Made by a program: the position numbers and the translations under genes | Assembly (NCBI RefSeq): GCF_940670765.1 | Contig: NZ_CALNVW010000020.1 | Location: 62,001-126,000 of the forward strand | DNA from: Streptomyces sp. A 4/2 | GTDB taxonomy: Bacteria; Actinomycetota; Actinomycetes; Streptomycetales; Streptomycetaceae | DNA: 64,000 bases | Direction: 5' to 3' | Shown: one piece after another, positions 14,001-20,584 of the stretch | How the letters are laid out: every line of letters begins with the position of its first letter | Numbering within the stretch: the stretch's first letter is position 1 | Notes under the pieces: generated by a model | What the model saw: the letters and a program-made list of their open reading frames with translations, nothing else | Databases searched by the model: none | Told to the model about the DNA's origin: nothing

Positions 14001-17000
14001 GGCGGACCGGTCATGGGCGGCGGGCGTGCTGCGGGTGTCAGGAGCCGACGGTGCGGGTGCGACGGGGGCAGGCGCGTCGTCCTTGCCGGCCGCGTCGTTC
14101 TTCCCGGCTGCGTCGTTCTTGCCGGCCGGAACGACTGCGGCCGGAACGGCTGCGGGCGGCGGGTCTCCGGCGCTGGTGATCGCGCGCAGCTTGTCACGGT
14201 GTTCCGCGACGAGGTGACCTGCGACACCCTCGATGGTCGTGTACTCGAAGAAGATCGTCTTGGACAGCGGGCCGAGGAACACTTCGAGCGACGCGGTCGT
14301 CTCCAGGATGGCGAGCGAGTCGATCCCGTAATCGACGAGGTTGACCGTCTCGTCCAGCGTCAGCGGGTCGCGGTGCAGCACCCCGCCCACGATGCGGCGC
14401 AGCAGAGCCGTCGTACGCTCCGTCAGGTCTTCCTCCGTGATGGAGGCGACGGGCTCCACGGGTGTGGTGTCCACGGGTACGGCACGGGGTGCTACCGGGG
14501 GCGGGGCGGCGGCCGTGAGCGTCGCGGCGGCGCCGTACGCCACCACGGTGTGGGCGGGGCCGTCGCGCAGTACGCCGCCGAGTACCCGGAGACCGTCCTC
14601 CGTCGGGAGGGGCTCCCAGCCCCGGTCCCGGAGCATCGCCTCCCGCGTCACGGCGTCCATGGACATCCCGCCGTCGGCCCACAGCGGCCAGCTGACGGCC
14701 GACGTCCTGCCGCTCCGCTCGCCGATGTCCACCAGCGCGCGGCGATGGTGGACGAAGGCGTCCAGGAAGGCGTTGGCCGCCGCGTAGTCGGACTGCCCGG
14801 AGCTGCCGAACACGCCCGCCACCGAGGAGAAGGCTACGAAGAAGTCGAGCGCGAGGCCTCGCGTGGCGGCGTCGAGGTTGAGTACGCCGTCGACCTTCGG
14901 CTCCAGCACCGCCAGGACGTCCGAGGGGTCCTTGGTGTAGAGGTACGCGTCGCGGAGGACGCCCGCCGCGTGGACGATGCCGTCGATCGCTCCGTGGTCC
15001 CGTGTGATGGTGCGTACCGCACGGTCCACGTCGTCCTTCGCACCCACGTCGACGGGGAGGTAGTGGGCCGCGACCCCCGCTTCCCGCAGCACGCGCAGGG
15101 CCGTCCCGCTCGCGGCTCCGGGCGCCGACCGGCCGCTCAGGACGACGACGACGCCCGCACACCGCCCGAAGTACCGTGCGACATGCAGCCCCAGGCCGCC
15201 GAGGCCGCCCGTGATCCAGTAGACCCCGCCCTCCTTCAGCGGCGGGATCTCCGCTCCTTCGCCCAGGCGCAATTCCACGGGCCGTGCCGCGTGACGGGTG
15301 CCGTCGGCCCCGTAACGGATCTCGCAGTCGGCCGACCGGTCGGCCGCCTCGGCCCGCAGGATGTCCGCGATCCGCTCCGGTGATGCGGTGTCGAGTTCCG
15401 CGACGCGTACGACACGGCCCGTGACGCGGGGGTTCTCCAGGACGACGGTCCTGAACAGACCGGTGAGCGGCGCGTGGTAGTGCCGTGGCAACCGGTCGTC
15501 CGCCAGGACGACGAACCGGTGCGGCCCCTGGGGCTTCGACCTCACCAGCTCCGCGGCGTGCCGGAAGGCCAGGTCCACCACGGCCTCGACACCGTCGGCG
15601 ACACGACCGGGCGCGACATCGGGAAGGGGGGTGACGGTGAAGCCGGTCGTGTCTTCCACGACGGTGGCGTGTACGGCGGCTCGTCCGCCGAGGTACCCGC
15701 GCACGGACGGGAAGGCCGTTGCCCGGTCCTCCGGTACGTCGAGGGGCGTCCGCACCCAGGGAACGGCGGCGGTGACGATGTCCGCGCCGGTCCCGCGTCC
15801 GGACTTCGCCCCGTGCGTCCGCTGGACCAGCCCGCGCAGGCTGACACGCACCACGCCCGCGGAGTCGCAGAGATCGATGTCGAACACGTCGAGCGTGCTG
15901 TGTCCTTCGCGGCGCCGTACCCACGCCCATGTCTCCGACACACAGGCGCCGTAGACCGTGAGTTCCTCGAACGCGAAGGGCAGTGCCGGGCCGTCGGCCG
16001 GCTCACGCGATGTCTCCGCCAGGAGCACGAGCGAGGACTGGAGCGCGGCGTCGAGCACGCTCGGGGGCAGGACGTATCCGGCGTCCGCCGCCTCACCGGC
16101 AGCGGGCTTCCCGATACGGGCGATCAGCTCCCGTGTCCCCAGCCGGAGCTCCTCGATCCCGCGCATGGCCGGTCCGTACTCCAGCCCTCGGTCGCGGAAC
16201 GCCGCGTACACGTCCACCGGGCTGCGCTCCCCGGGGCAGGCCGCCAGCAGCGCGGCGAGATCGACTCGGTCCGGCTCCCGCGACCCGTCGGCCTCGACAA
16301 CTCCCGAGCTGTGGACGACGGCCGGGTCCGTGCCGGTGGAGACCTCGAAGGCGAGGGCGCCGCCGTCCTGCGGGGTGAGCCGGACACTGGCCTCGACCGG
16401 CGCGTCCCGTACGACGAGCGGACGCGGCCATGCGACGTTGCGGAGCCGGACGACCGCCGGCTCCGCCGCGTCGGGCCCCATCGCACGCACGGCCGCGGCA
16501 CGGACCATCTCGACGTGAGCCGCCGCCGGCAGCACGCGGGCACCGCCCACCACGTGCGAGGCGAGAAACGGCTCCTCTCCGGTGAACGTCGAGCTGTACC
16601 GGTGACCGGCGGGACCAGAGGTATCAGAGTGAACGAGTGGGTGTGCGGCGGTAGTTGCGTGCACTACCGACGGCGTCGTGCCTGCCTCGACGCCCTGCTG
16701 CGGAACGCTGAACCAGTGCCGTTCGCGGGCGAAGGGATACCCGGGCAGCCGCACCCGCCGTGGGCGTGGCCGGGGTGCGCCGTGACCGGGCTGATCCGCC
16801 CAGTCCAGCGCCCCGCCCTGTACCCAGCGTGTCCCTGCCGCCCTCAGCGCCGCGATCTCCTCCGTTGCGCCCCGTGCTGTCCCGCCCAGGTGGAGTTCGC
16901 CCTCCGCGCGGGCGCCGTCCATGAACTCCCTTAGCAACAGTTCGAGTTCGGCTCGGTCCGCGACAGCGAACACGACCCGGACGGGCATGGGCTCACGGCC

Positions 17001-18527
17001 GACCCGCAGGGTGTACGCGATGTCGGCGAGCGCCTGCGAGGGGTGCTCGCGCAGGTGGGTGAGCAGGTTGCCCGCGACTGCGCGCAGCCGGTCCGGCGTC
17101 TTCGCGGAGAGCGGCAGGAACTGCGGGCCCCGGACCGGCGCGTCCTGCGCCCCTGCACCGGCTTCACCGGCTTCATCGGTGAGATGTTCCTCAAGCACGA
17201 CATGCGCGTTCGTGCCACCGAATCCGAACGAACTCACCCCGGCCCGCCGTGGCCGGATCCTTCCGTCCGTTCCCGGGGTCGGCGCGGGCCAGGGCTGGGT
17301 GTCGCGGATGACGTGGAACGGGCTGTCCTCGAGCTTGATGAGCCTGTTCTGATTCTGGAAGTTGACGTTCGCGGGCAGCATCCGGAGTGCCAGCGAGCTG
17401 ATCACCTTGGCGATGCCGGCAACCCCGGCGGCACCTTCGAGATGTCCGATATTGGTTTTGACGGAGCCGATTCCGCAGCTCGCCGGTTGGGCGACGGTGC
17501 CCTGTGCCGCGTGCAGGTTCCGGAAGGCTCCCTTCAGAGCCATGATCTCGATCGGGTCGCCGACGGGTGTTCCGGGGCCGTGCGCTTCGATATAGGTAAC
17601 GGATTCCGGCCGGATTCCGGCGCGGGTGTAAAGTCCCTCGATCAGATTCGCCTGTGCTGTCGGATTGGTGACGGTGAGGGAATTCGTCCGGCCACCGTGG
17701 TTCGTGGCGGCTCCCTTGATGACCGCGTGAATGGGATCGCCGTCCGCGACGGCCCGTGCGAGGGGCTTCAGGAGGAGCACTGCTCCGCCTTCACCGCGGA
17801 CGTAGCCGTCGGCACTCTGGTCGAAGGCGCTCGCACGACCGGTGCGGGACAACATGCTCGCCTGGCTGAACGCGACGAAGTGCTTCGGCGACCAGATCAG
17901 GTTGACTCCGCCGGCCAGGGCGACACCGCACTCGCCGTTGCACAGCGCGCGTACCGCTTCGTGCACCGACACGAGCGAACTCGAACATGCCGTGTCATTG
18001 GTGATACTCGGGCCCTGCAAGTCGAAATAGTAGGAGATCCGGTTCGCAATGATCGAGTAGGCCGTTCCGGTGGGGAAATAGACGTCCGTCCTTGCTCCTT
18101 CACGTTCCATCATTTCCGCGTAGTCCGCATGGCAGACGCCCATGAAGACACCCGTTTCCGTACCGGCGAGAGCGCTCGCCGCATAGCCGGCGTTCTCGAT
18201 CGCCCGCCAGGCGAGTTCGAGTGCCATGCGCTGCTGGGGGTCCATGGTCTCGGCCTCGCGCGGCGATATGTTGAAGAACTCGGCATCGAAGCAGTCGGCA
18301 TGTTCGACGAAGCCTCCCCAGATGCTGTTCGTCTTCTGGGCCCCGCGCCTCGGATCGCCGAAATAGCGGTCCTTCGACCAGCGTTCCGGCGGAACTTCCG
18401 AGATGAGCGACCGGCCCGCGACGAGATGTCCGCCGAGCTCTTCCAGTGTTTCCGCGCCGGGGAACCGCAGAGCGAGCCCGATGATCGCGACATCATCCGT
18501 CGCGGGCGCCGGTTCGAACGTACTCAT
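1..18527 (-). CDS. AT-less (trans-AT) modular type I polyketide synthase, glutarimide type, partial at the left edge
   Basis: Giant leftward ORF, read in one frame from ATG 18527 to the window edge (6,175 complete codons), with no interruption seen. Five modules: KS-DH-KR-ACP, KS-B-ACP, KS-KR-ACP, KS-ACP, KS-DH-KR-MT(cut). KS cysteines are at residues 181, 1690, 2743, 3918 and 4672. No AT domain occurs in any module, so malonyl units must come from the free-standing AT encoded upstream. The start is supported by GGAGGA 6 bases upstream and by an ATGA overlap with the amidotransferase gene. Family knowledge: first-module KS-DH-KR-ACP followed by KS-B-ACP, with AT, ACP and amidotransferase neighbours, is the conserved start of glutarimide PKSs (iso-migrastatin, lactimidomycin, cycloheximide, streptimidone). 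Inference: it builds the glutarimide and the first part of the chain. No thioesterase is visible. The closest named counterpart and final product cannot be decided from this part alone. Confidence 0.95.
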   Translation of the reverse strand, partial: MSTFEPAPATDDVAIIGLALRFPGAETLEELGGHLVAGRSLISEVPPERWSKDRYFGDPRRGAQKTNSIWGGFVEHADCFDAEFFNISPREAETMDPQQRMALELAWRAIENAGYAASALAGTETGVFMGVCHADYAEMMEREGARTDVYFPTGTAYSIIANRISYYFDLQGPSITNDTACSSSLVSVHEAVRALCNGECGVALAGGVNLIWSPKHFVAFSQASMLSRTGRASAFDQSADGYVRGEGGAVLLLKPLARAVADGDPIHAVIKGAATNHGGRTNSLTVTNPTAQANLIEGLYTRAGIRPESVTYIEAHGPGTPVGDPIEIMALKGAFRNLHAAQGTVAQPASCGIGSVKTNIGHLEGAAGVAGIAKVISSLALRMLPANVNFQNQNRLIKLEDSPFHVIRDTQPWPAPTPGTDGRIRPRRAGVSSFGFGGTNAHVVLEEHLTDEAGEAGAGAQDAPVRGPQFLPLSAKTPDRLRAVAGNLLTHLREHPSQALADIAYTLRVGREPMPVRVVFAVADRAELELLLREFMDGARAEGELHLGGTARGATEEIAALRAAGTRWVQGGALDWADQPGHGAPRPRPRRVRLPGYPFARERHWFSVPQQGVEAGTTPSVVHATTAAHPLVHSDTSGPAGHRYSSTFTGEEPFLASHVVGGARVLPAAAHVEMVRAAAVRAMGPDAAEPAVVRLRNVAWPRPLVVRDAPVEASVRLTPQDGGALAFEVSTGTDPAVVHSSGVVEADGSREPDRVDLAALLAACPGERSPVDVYAAFRDRGLEYGPAMRGIEELRLGTRELIARIGKPAAGEAADAGYVLPPSVLDAALQSSLVLLAETSREPADGPALPFAFEELTVYGACVSETWAWVRRREGHSTLDVFDIDLCDSAGVVRVSLRGLVQRTHGAKSGRGTGADIVTAAVPWVRTPLDVPEDRATAFPSVRGYLGGRAAVHATVVEDTTGFTVTPLPDVAPGRVADGVEAVVDLAFRHAAELVRSKPQGPHRFVVLADDRLPRHYHAPLTGLFRTVVLENPRVTGRVVRVAELDTASPERIADILRAEAADRSADCEIRYGADGTRHAARPVELRLGEGAEIPPLKEGGVYWITGGLGGLGLHVARYFGRCAGVVVVLSGRSAPGAASGTALRVLREAGVAAHYLPVDVGAKDDVDRAVRTITRDHGAIDGIVHAAGVLRDAYLYTKDPSDVLAVLEPKVDGVLNLDAATRGLALDFFVAFSSVAGVFGSSGQSDYAAANAFLDAFVHHRRALVDIGERSGRTSAVSWPLWADGGMSMDAVTREAMLRDRGWEPLPTEDGLRVLGGVLRDGPAHTVVAYGAAATLTAAAPPPVAPRAVPVDTTPVEPVASITEEDLTERTTALLRRIVGGVLHRDPLTLDETVNLVDYGIDSLAILETTASLEVFLGPLSKTIFFEYTTIEGVAGHLVAEHRDKLRAITSAGDPPPAAVPAAVVPAGKNDAAGKNDAAGKDDAPAPVAPAPSAPDTRSTPAAHDRSAAPGPRDDHHDIAIIGISGTYPGADTLGELWAVLGEGRHEFREVPRERWDHDAVYSRDRSVLGKSSIRTGTFLRDIETFDPRYFRISKRDAENMSPEVRLFLQTGVEALEDAGYSRETIQRQYDGDVGVLAGSMSNHYGLYGFQNGLTRGSPASGSYTATLPNMLSYFYGFTGPSIFVDTMCSGSSTCVHQAVQMLRAGECRMAVAGGVNLLLHPYNLISSSQEHFTTATSDVIRSFGLGADGTILGEGVGALVLKPLVEAERDGDHVYAVIKGTALANAGVRNGFTVPSPRMQARAIEKAIDDAGVDPRTISYVEAHGSGTSLGDPIEVKALTTAFQKYTQDTEFCAIGSVKSNLGHLLHAAGMIGIAKVVLQFQKGKLAPSLHSSVTNPDIDFSRTPFRLQRQLASWEPAVTTVEGRRITHPRRAGITSIGAGGMNSHIILEEYPQPDRDPYGAQDGREELFVFSAMNESVLETWLTRFRDYLAAGAEPDPAAIAFTLRVGKNELPHRWAFLARTTGEAVAAVDRYLAGDRDLGAALAPGGPRTEGVRKLATTWVGGRSVDWRGADGGARTPRRVPLPAYPFERVRCWVTPEEGAPSVIAPLALRDKLHPFLGRNESDADGLRYVLDVHLDDLLDYGCTSGERQDKKRGVVPTFAIDLAIAATKVSGFADGSVVRRLRLLGPVSWTTAARLVTVFDASDGKRASGLVFAQDAAGTRTPVASFDVPAGEDDRTPLSGHLRSADFAGIAADVLAPDRAELLAPAEFLAGLAEGGIGYVPEFSGTESAFRLRDGRLVLKVGTPELQRDHVKPHVTLAPHVLAAIAQGLQSEAKRQGSPDWARTAPHRIDEIRLFTAGSGGGLPVAYVVLDVTADGEGLGGSVGLLDRHGQVVGVLSDMWCGDDEGPRKDPDVSARAVDGAEAADRGTPGEDSDGVISFAVDELREMAGGILKFERSELDARTGFDAFGFDSISLVALSKQVRERFGIDLTPAVFFDRNTFDSLGRHLFAEHEGPLRAAYERSLPPDPAGEPAPIPGNRSPGETTGNAGATTGAPDTVPAGAHRPAPADSPLPVAVIGAAGRFPGSPDLDAYWANLAAGTDNVTAFPLDRYDAAYARIAEAAEFPHHAGVLDDVDAFDAAFFRILPREAELMDPQHRLALQTVWNAIEHSGYAPSGLPADTGLFFGVSGTDYATLLAAHGAPPDAFTSTGNAHSMLANRISYVLDIHGPSQPVDTACSSSLVAVHRAVEAIRSGACDAAVAGGVNLLLSVDTFVSAGRAGMLSPDGRCKTFASDANGYVRGEGVGAVVLKPLADAERDGDAILAVIVGTAENHGGRANSLTAPNGTAQADLVVRAMGGIDPRTIGYVEAHGTGTALGDPVEVRALQTAFRKLGSDTPATCGLGSVKTNIGHLEAAAGIAGLLKMVLAMEHGTLPQSLHCDRINPYIQLDGSPFRIVRANEPWERPRDRDGDLAPRRAGVSSFGFGGANCHVVIEEYPEQGADTGPAQDADDPGSPVAVPLSARTAQQLRERAQNLLAYLEDTPRPAPLRSIGWTLQTGREAMAERVGWVVSSHRELGEKLREFISGPASGPASGPASGPASGPASGPQRGARPAQDGLADAVARWSGGEEVDWRRLYGATGSALPRRAHLPTYPFARDRYWLPGSAEKANSAAAQRPSVGTTLFAPRWTPKPASRDLAGRTPYTRHVVILCGVPAAVRDSVERRLPGVHCHTVTTDKRRPETRFTDLSRQVFEIVRVLAGQAHDGATLVQVVTPADGDDAAGPALAGLLRTTALESPHIAGQVLALDGERDAAGIAAIVQENAGHADDALVLHRGTERAVRTWVPVAADSTGTPWRSGGVYLITGGAGGIGAVIARRIARDAVRPTLVLVGRSAPDARTAQLLAELREAGAVARYAVADVSRWEEVRHLVARVGEESGPIHGIVHAAGVIHDAYLTNKTAEEWDKVLAPKVDGVVHLDRATAHMPIESFLVFSSGAAVTGNPGQSDYATANGFLGEYAARRNTRVAAGERSGRTVAIAWPLWKDGGMAVDDATRAYLRRTRGLVPMESDEGLEALLNAWRSGEAGEDQIWVHHGETAEPASVPPPAAAPPAAAPPASETAASETADGRPDRETLRSVVEIFARVTKVPLHDIDADRPLDDLALDSVMVVQLNRELSSVYGEVPTTLFYEFPTLRAVAGKLAGTPTPPTPGERAAVQVPAARHTPRTAAAPGPTPPDDAIAIIGMSGRYPQAENTDEFWANLTAGRDSITEIPPDRWPLDGFYEPDRATAVATGRSYSKWGGFLRDFDAFDPHFFRIAPRDAYAMDPQERLFLQASWEVIEDAGYTREELARRHQRRVGVFAGVTKSGHARHGAARLPTGETVVPSLSFASLSARTSYALDLRGPSLTIDTMCSSSLTAIHEACEHLRRGSCELAVAGGVNLYLHPSDYVELCRSTMLSSQARVRSFGSGGDGFVPGEGVGAVLLKPLARALADGDQVLAVVRGTSINHGGRSHGYTVPSPTAQAELIRDALTRAGVPAREVSYVEAHGTGTELGDPIEVQGLSLAFEGSTDERQFCAIGSVKSAIGHLEAAAGIAGVTKAVLQLRHRTLVPSLHAEELNPGIRFEETPFFVQRTLAPWESQTPRIAAVSSFGAGGSNAHVILEEYVPDPVPDRPASGEGEQLVVLSARTPERLRHSAARLVAFLERAETARGAVGLADLAFTLQVGREAMKERLAVTVASLPELLRVLRGYAESGDGAGTPGLHRGSAGQGLGVVAEISADDDLRELLVDRWVRKGKLDKLAALWVDGVELDWRRTHRAASPRRISLPTYPFARDRFWIGDLEPVRETAPGAAPATAAPQPEKAAPQSEKAGPHVTPDAASDPAHDFTSDAALDVTREERVARTVRATIADVLVMPPDEVDGGLAFADYGLDSILAVRLVHLLNETLRLDLSTGVVFDHSSADRLVAHLLAEYADIDAAAPEPAATETRPRTTPDTLRADRPAAHAPIAIVGMSGRFPGSDSLDDLWTHLANGDDLITEATRWDLADTGADGSARCTQGGFLHGIDRFDPLFFGISGVEAAAMDPQQRLLLEEAWKALEDAGYAGRQLGETRCGVYVGCYKGDYQEVVGDDAPAQAFWGNMASLIPARVSYFLDLKGPALAVDTSCSSSLVAIDLACRGLWSGETEMALAGGVFVQSTPRLYELAGGAGMLSATGRCHTFDHRADGFVPGEGVGVLVLKRLDDAVADGDHIHGVIRATGSNHDGATNGITAPSSVSQERLLRDTYESFGIDVESIRLVEAHGTGTPLGDPIEFSALSRAFRAGTEKTGYCALGSVKTNLGHTQFAAGVAGVFKILLSMRHQQIPASLHFEKPNPAVGLEDSPFYLSTRSHCWEAPADGGPRRGAVSSFGASGTNAHLVIEEAPPTARARARTPRPAYLVVLSAHSREQLVQQMARLAEHCRRADLPDLGDLAYTLAVGRDRFAHRFACVAADRTELLRILGEGLDGARAFTGRAVPARKGATGAGTEKSHGEACLHRCAHPTGSDTDTATYRANLTALAGYFAQGVDLDYGAAFAGEAHLRVPLPTYPFAGESHWAGPPPLSPLPVTTLSRPVPDHPLIHRSSVVEGAPGTLRASTVFKGDEAVLRDHTVRGQRVLPGAAHLEMAREAAARVWGTGAKTPLLIRDMTWVRPVAFDGAPLSVDVLVRPAEGEELTFEIASKTGRDTAPVVFSTGRIAPSGTTRPDRVDLASLRARCVTAVSAERVRAALAAMGIVHGPSLRAVREAHVGTGTVLARLDLPAETDPAEAGYVLPPALLDSAIQSSIALQLADGGASVETVVPFALDRFELFAPCTASMWAVVRVADGAEPATALSRLDVDLVDGDGEVCVRMTGYTSRRAKETAPALFAPVWEPVSERTSGAAALPPTEQVLVVGGSSGQRSALARQYPRATMWDLAPGASTDEITSRLRDLTPVGHLLWIAPGAAPEDQGALLPTDAAGFTAAQEDGVIAAFRMIKALVRTGHDARPLTVTLVTRSALATYDTEPTAPAHAGLHGLFGSLGQEYANWSVRRTDLDTADLPEDLAALPDRPESDTLVRRAGQWLVRRWAPCRPGTVQRDAYREGGVYVVIGGAGGLGTVWTRHVVQRYGAHVIWIGRRPQDASIEAKLSTCTGRGSVRYLSADAADPASLRAAYEEVGRHHPRIHGVVQAALVLRDQSLARMDEATLRSCLTAKIDVSVAMAEVFADETLDFVLFFSSVQSFTTAAGQSNYAAGCTFSDAYAPFLARHRDCPVKVMNWGWWGSVGSASTALHRERMARWGLLSIEPPEAMEALDTLLSGPQPQLSFIKVQKPEAIAGIDVATRLTVHGRARSRITPAAVVAATREPSAWEAMRAIAAWRRSERDPLLARMVHGHLAALGALRDPGTPPTHGDIARLRRRAGILERYDIWLDHALRIVPPSAPPLDVLDREWDERRAQWSTDPDKAAELALLDATLRKLPDILTGRTRPTDILFPRGSVALVEGTYRNNRVADMYNRAMTDTAAAIVAERLRLDPSARLRILEIGAGTGGTSAGMFAALRPFQDHIETYTYTDLSKAFLNHARTEYGPEVPYLAYARFDAEQPLAGQGVESGSYDLVIAANVLHATRDTRNTIRNAKAALRDGGWLLLNELA
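5080..7310 (-). other. PKS module 4: KS-ACP, no reductive or methyltransferase domain
   Basis: KS4 has DTMCSSSL (Cys3918) and EAHGTGT, but KSAIGH instead of KTNIGH. Between the KS end near 6000 and ACP4 (YGLDSILA, near residue 4438) there are only about 240 residues. They comprise the usual post-KS linker ending in LPTYPFARDRFWI and an Ala/Pro/Lys-rich spacer. No KR, DH or MT can fit, so a beta-ketone is expected, as in the ketone of glutarimide antibiotics. Confidence 0.83.
7420..10800 (-). other. PKS module 3: KS-KR-ACP
   Basis: KS3 has DTACSSSL (Cys2743), EAHGTGT and KTNIGH. After a tandem-repeat linker comes a KR with TGGAGGIG near residue 3365, HAAGVIHD and intact Ser-Tyr-Asn (GQSDYATAN). 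ACP3 has LALDSVMV near residue 3671. There is no DH, so the module should leave a hydroxyl. That matches the side-chain hydroxyl of lactimidomycin, cycloheximide and streptimidone (inference). Confidence 0.85.
9190..9257. repeat. 12-bp tandem repeat in a PKS linker
   Basis: Five full copies of GGGCCGCTCGCC plus an 8-base partial copy lie end to end. On the coding strand they encode an (Ala-Ser-Gly-Pro)n run in the linker after KS3. The repeat keeps the frame, so copy-number changes would only lengthen or shorten the linker. Confidence 0.95.
10960..13975 (-). other. PKS module 2: KS-B(branching)-ACP, the predicted glutarimide-forming module
   Basis: KS2 has the unusual active-site string VDTMCSGSSTC (Cys1690), with EAHGSGT and KSNLGH intact. 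It is followed by about 330 residues (roughly 2116-2440) that lack the DH HxxxGxxxxP motif, a KR Rossmann motif and MT motifs. This is the position and size of the B (X) domain of rhizoxin and glutarimide PKSs. ACP2 has FGFDSISL near residue 2475. Known chemistry of KS-B modules: vinylogous Michael addition of malonyl-ACP to an enoyl chain followed by ring closure. Here the terminal amide would close to a glutarimide. The B assignment rests on context and size rather than a motif I can point to. Confidence 0.8.
14200..18494 (-). other. PKS module 1: KS-DH-KR-ACP
   Basis: KS at residues about 12-446 has DTACSSSL (Cys181), EAHGPGT (His316; Pro replaces the usual Thr) and KTNIGH. DH at about 628-900 has HVVGGARVLP (His658) and LDAALQSS (Asp826), so it looks active. 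KR has the NADPH motif TGGLGGLG near residue 1100 and intact Ser-Tyr-Asn (GQSDYAAAN); an LRD in place of LDD suggests a B-type outcome. ACP1 carries DYGIDSLAI near residue 1403. Inference: it extends malonamyl-ACP, reduces and dehydrates, giving the unsaturated amide thioester needed by module 2. The next linker holds an AGKNDA repeat. Confidence 0.88.
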
Positions 18528-20569
18528 CGGGTTCCTCCTGCAGAGGGGACGTCGTGACCGGGCTGCTTCGATCCCCGTGCTTTCCGCTGATCAATGATGG
18601 TGTCCACCTTGAAGTCAGCCTGCTCGGCCGAGTGCTCGGGCATTCCCTGTCCGAGCACGAACTGCTGGTTGAGGACCGCGGTCGAGAGCAGGTAGACGAA
18701 GGCCTGGTCCTCCTTCGTACTGATCTCACCGGTAGGCGTGGCCATGATCTTCTTGACGAGCTTCCGGGCGAACACCGGATCGACGCATCCGATCTTCTCC
18801 AACTCCGCTTCTGAGAGGAGGAGTTCCAGGTAGTCGGGCCGCTGTTCCTTGAAGACGGCCGCTCCCGGCGCACGGTACGGCTGCTTCCGCCGAGTGAGAC
18901 TCGATTCAGGCAGCTCACCCCAGAACGCTTTCTTGAGGATGGCCTTCTCGTCGAAACCGTCGTCGAAGCGCAGATTGACGGACGCCGCCGTGCGAACGAC
19001 CGCGGGGTCGAGGAACGGGCACCGGTTCTCGACCCCGTGGGCGAGGCTCATGCGCTCCCCCTGGGTGGAGAGGAGATAGCCGGGCAGCAGCGTCTTGAAT
19101 TCGAGCCACTGTGCCTTACGGACCGGGCTCAGCGCCGCGTAGCCGGGCGTCGCGTCCGTCAAGGCTATGAGGTCCGCGAACGGTTCATCACGTCGCCTCA
19201 GCAGACGTGCGGCGAAACGGCCGTTCTGGTAGCGGAGTTCGTGGGAGAAGAGACCAGGCAGCCGTTCTACGGCGAACTGCTCGAAGAGGCCCTTCAGCCG
19301 CGCCCGGTTCGCGGGGCCGAAGTGGCTCAGCTCCGGGTGGAGGCTGCCGAGCCTGCCCATCCGCTCGTCGTCCGACAGTTCGCTCCATGAAGCGCGCAGT
19401 AGCGTCTCGCGGAAGAGTGAGTACCCGAGGAACGCCTCATCGGCACCCTCACCGCTGAGAATCACTTTGATTCCGGCGTCCCGCGCGTGGCGGGACAGGA
19501 GAAACATGGGGACGAACGCGGCGCGGAACGAGGGCACTTCCGCGTGATACACGGCAGACGGAAAGTTCGCGGCGATATCGGCACTCGACACGGCAATGGA
19601 CGAGTGACGGGTCCCGAGGTGCGAGGCAACGATCTGCTGACTGCTCGACTCGTCGAATACCGCGTCGTCGAACTCCACGGAGAACGTGCGGACCTCGTGC
19701 GAGGAGAGGTCGGTCGTCAGCTTGGTCACGATGGAGGAGTCGAGGCCGCCGCTCAGATAGACACCGACCTCGACGTCACTCCTCAGCCGCATCTCGACGC
19801 TCTCACGGAGGGCGTCACGGACCAGTGCGGCGGCTTCCCGTTCAGAACCGGTGAACGGCGGTACGTCGAGTTCGAGCTCCGCGTAGTCGTTCAGGACCGC
19901 CCGCCCGCCTCGGACGGTCAGGTAACTCCCCATCGGGAGCTGGCGGATGTGCTGGAAGGGGGTCCGGTCGGGCAACGGCGTCCATACCGCGAAGGTGGAG
20001 GCGAGTTCGCGGGGGTCGAGCTCGAAACGGAACCCCGGGAACGCACGGAACGCCTTCATCTCGGAGGCGAAGAGGAATTCTCCGTTCCTGCCCCCCTGGG
20101 CTCCGCAGCCCTCACGGTCGACGTAGAAGAGCGGCCTCTTGCCGTATCTGTCACGTGCCAGGAACAGGTCTCCCGACCTCACGTCCCGGATCGCGACCGC
20201 GAACGCGCCGTTGAATCGGGGCAGACACGCGGGCCCCCATTGGGCCCATGCCTGCAGGAATACCTCTGTGTCGGAGCGAGTACGGAACCGGCGGCCGAGC
20301 CCTCGCAGTTCCTCGCGCAGTTCGATGTGGTTGTACAACTCGCCGTTGAAGCAGATCCAGTAGCGTTCCGTCGGGTCGGCCATCGGCTGGGCGCCCATGG
20401 CGAGGTCGACCACAGACAGCCGTGCTGTGCCCATGGCGATGCCGTCGTCCAGGTAGTAGCCCGCCTCGTCCGGCCCACGGTGACGGATGAGCGACAGCAT
20501 CGAGGTCATGACCTCCGGCGTGGCCCCGGCGTGGAGCGAGGGCGCGACGAAGCCTGCGATTCCGCACAT
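18524..20569 (-). CDS. Asparagine-synthetase-like amidotransferase of glutarimide biosynthesis
   Basis: 681 residues. The N-terminal Ntn glutamine amidotransferase domain starts with the catalytic Cys2 (MCGIAGF), followed by RHRGPDE, FNGELYNH and RSDTEV. The C-terminal synthetase domain has the ATP PP-loop SGGLDS at residues 273-278 and GEGADEAFLGY. The family makes asparagine from aspartate, glutamine and ATP. In glutarimide clusters the homologue is assigned to amidate malonyl-ACP to malonamyl-ACP, the PKS starter (known from the family; assigned here by context). The stop codon overlaps the PKS start as ATGA, so the two are translationally coupled. Fifteen bases separate it from the ACP gene, and GGAG precedes its ATG. 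A primary-metabolism AsnB is less likely given this position. Confidence 0.92.
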   Translation of the reverse strand: MCGIAGFVAPSLHAGATPEVMTSMLSLIRHRGPDEAGYYLDDGIAMGTARLSVVDLAMGAQPMADPTERYWICFNGELYNHIELREELRGLGRRFRTRSDTEVFLQAWAQWGPACLPRFNGAFAVAIRDVRSGDLFLARDRYGKRPLFYVDREGCGAQGGRNGEFLFASEMKAFRAFPGFRFELDPRELASTFAVWTPLPDRTPFQHIRQLPMGSYLTVRGGRAVLNDYAELELDVPPFTGSEREAAALVRDALRESVEMRLRSDVEVGVYLSGGLDSSIVTKLTTDLSSHEVRTFSVEFDDAVFDESSSQQIVASHLGTRHSSIAVSSADIAANFPSAVYHAEVPSFRAAFVPMFLLSRHARDAGIKVILSGEGADEAFLGYSLFRETLLRASWSELSDDERMGRLGSLHPELSHFGPANRARLKGLFEQFAVERLPGLFSHELRYQNGRFAARLLRRRDEPFADLIALTDATPGYAALSPVRKAQWLEFKTLLPGYLLSTQGERMSLAHGVENRCPFLDPAVVRTAASVNLRFDDGFDEKAILKKAFWGELPESSLTRRKQPYRAPGAAVFKEQRPDYLELLLSEAELEKIGCVDPVFARKLVKKIMATPTGEISTKEDQAFVYLLSTAVLNQQFVLGQGMPEHSAEQADFKVDTIIDQRKARGSKQPGHDVPSAGGTR

Positions 20570-20584
20570 GCGGGGTCTCCTTGC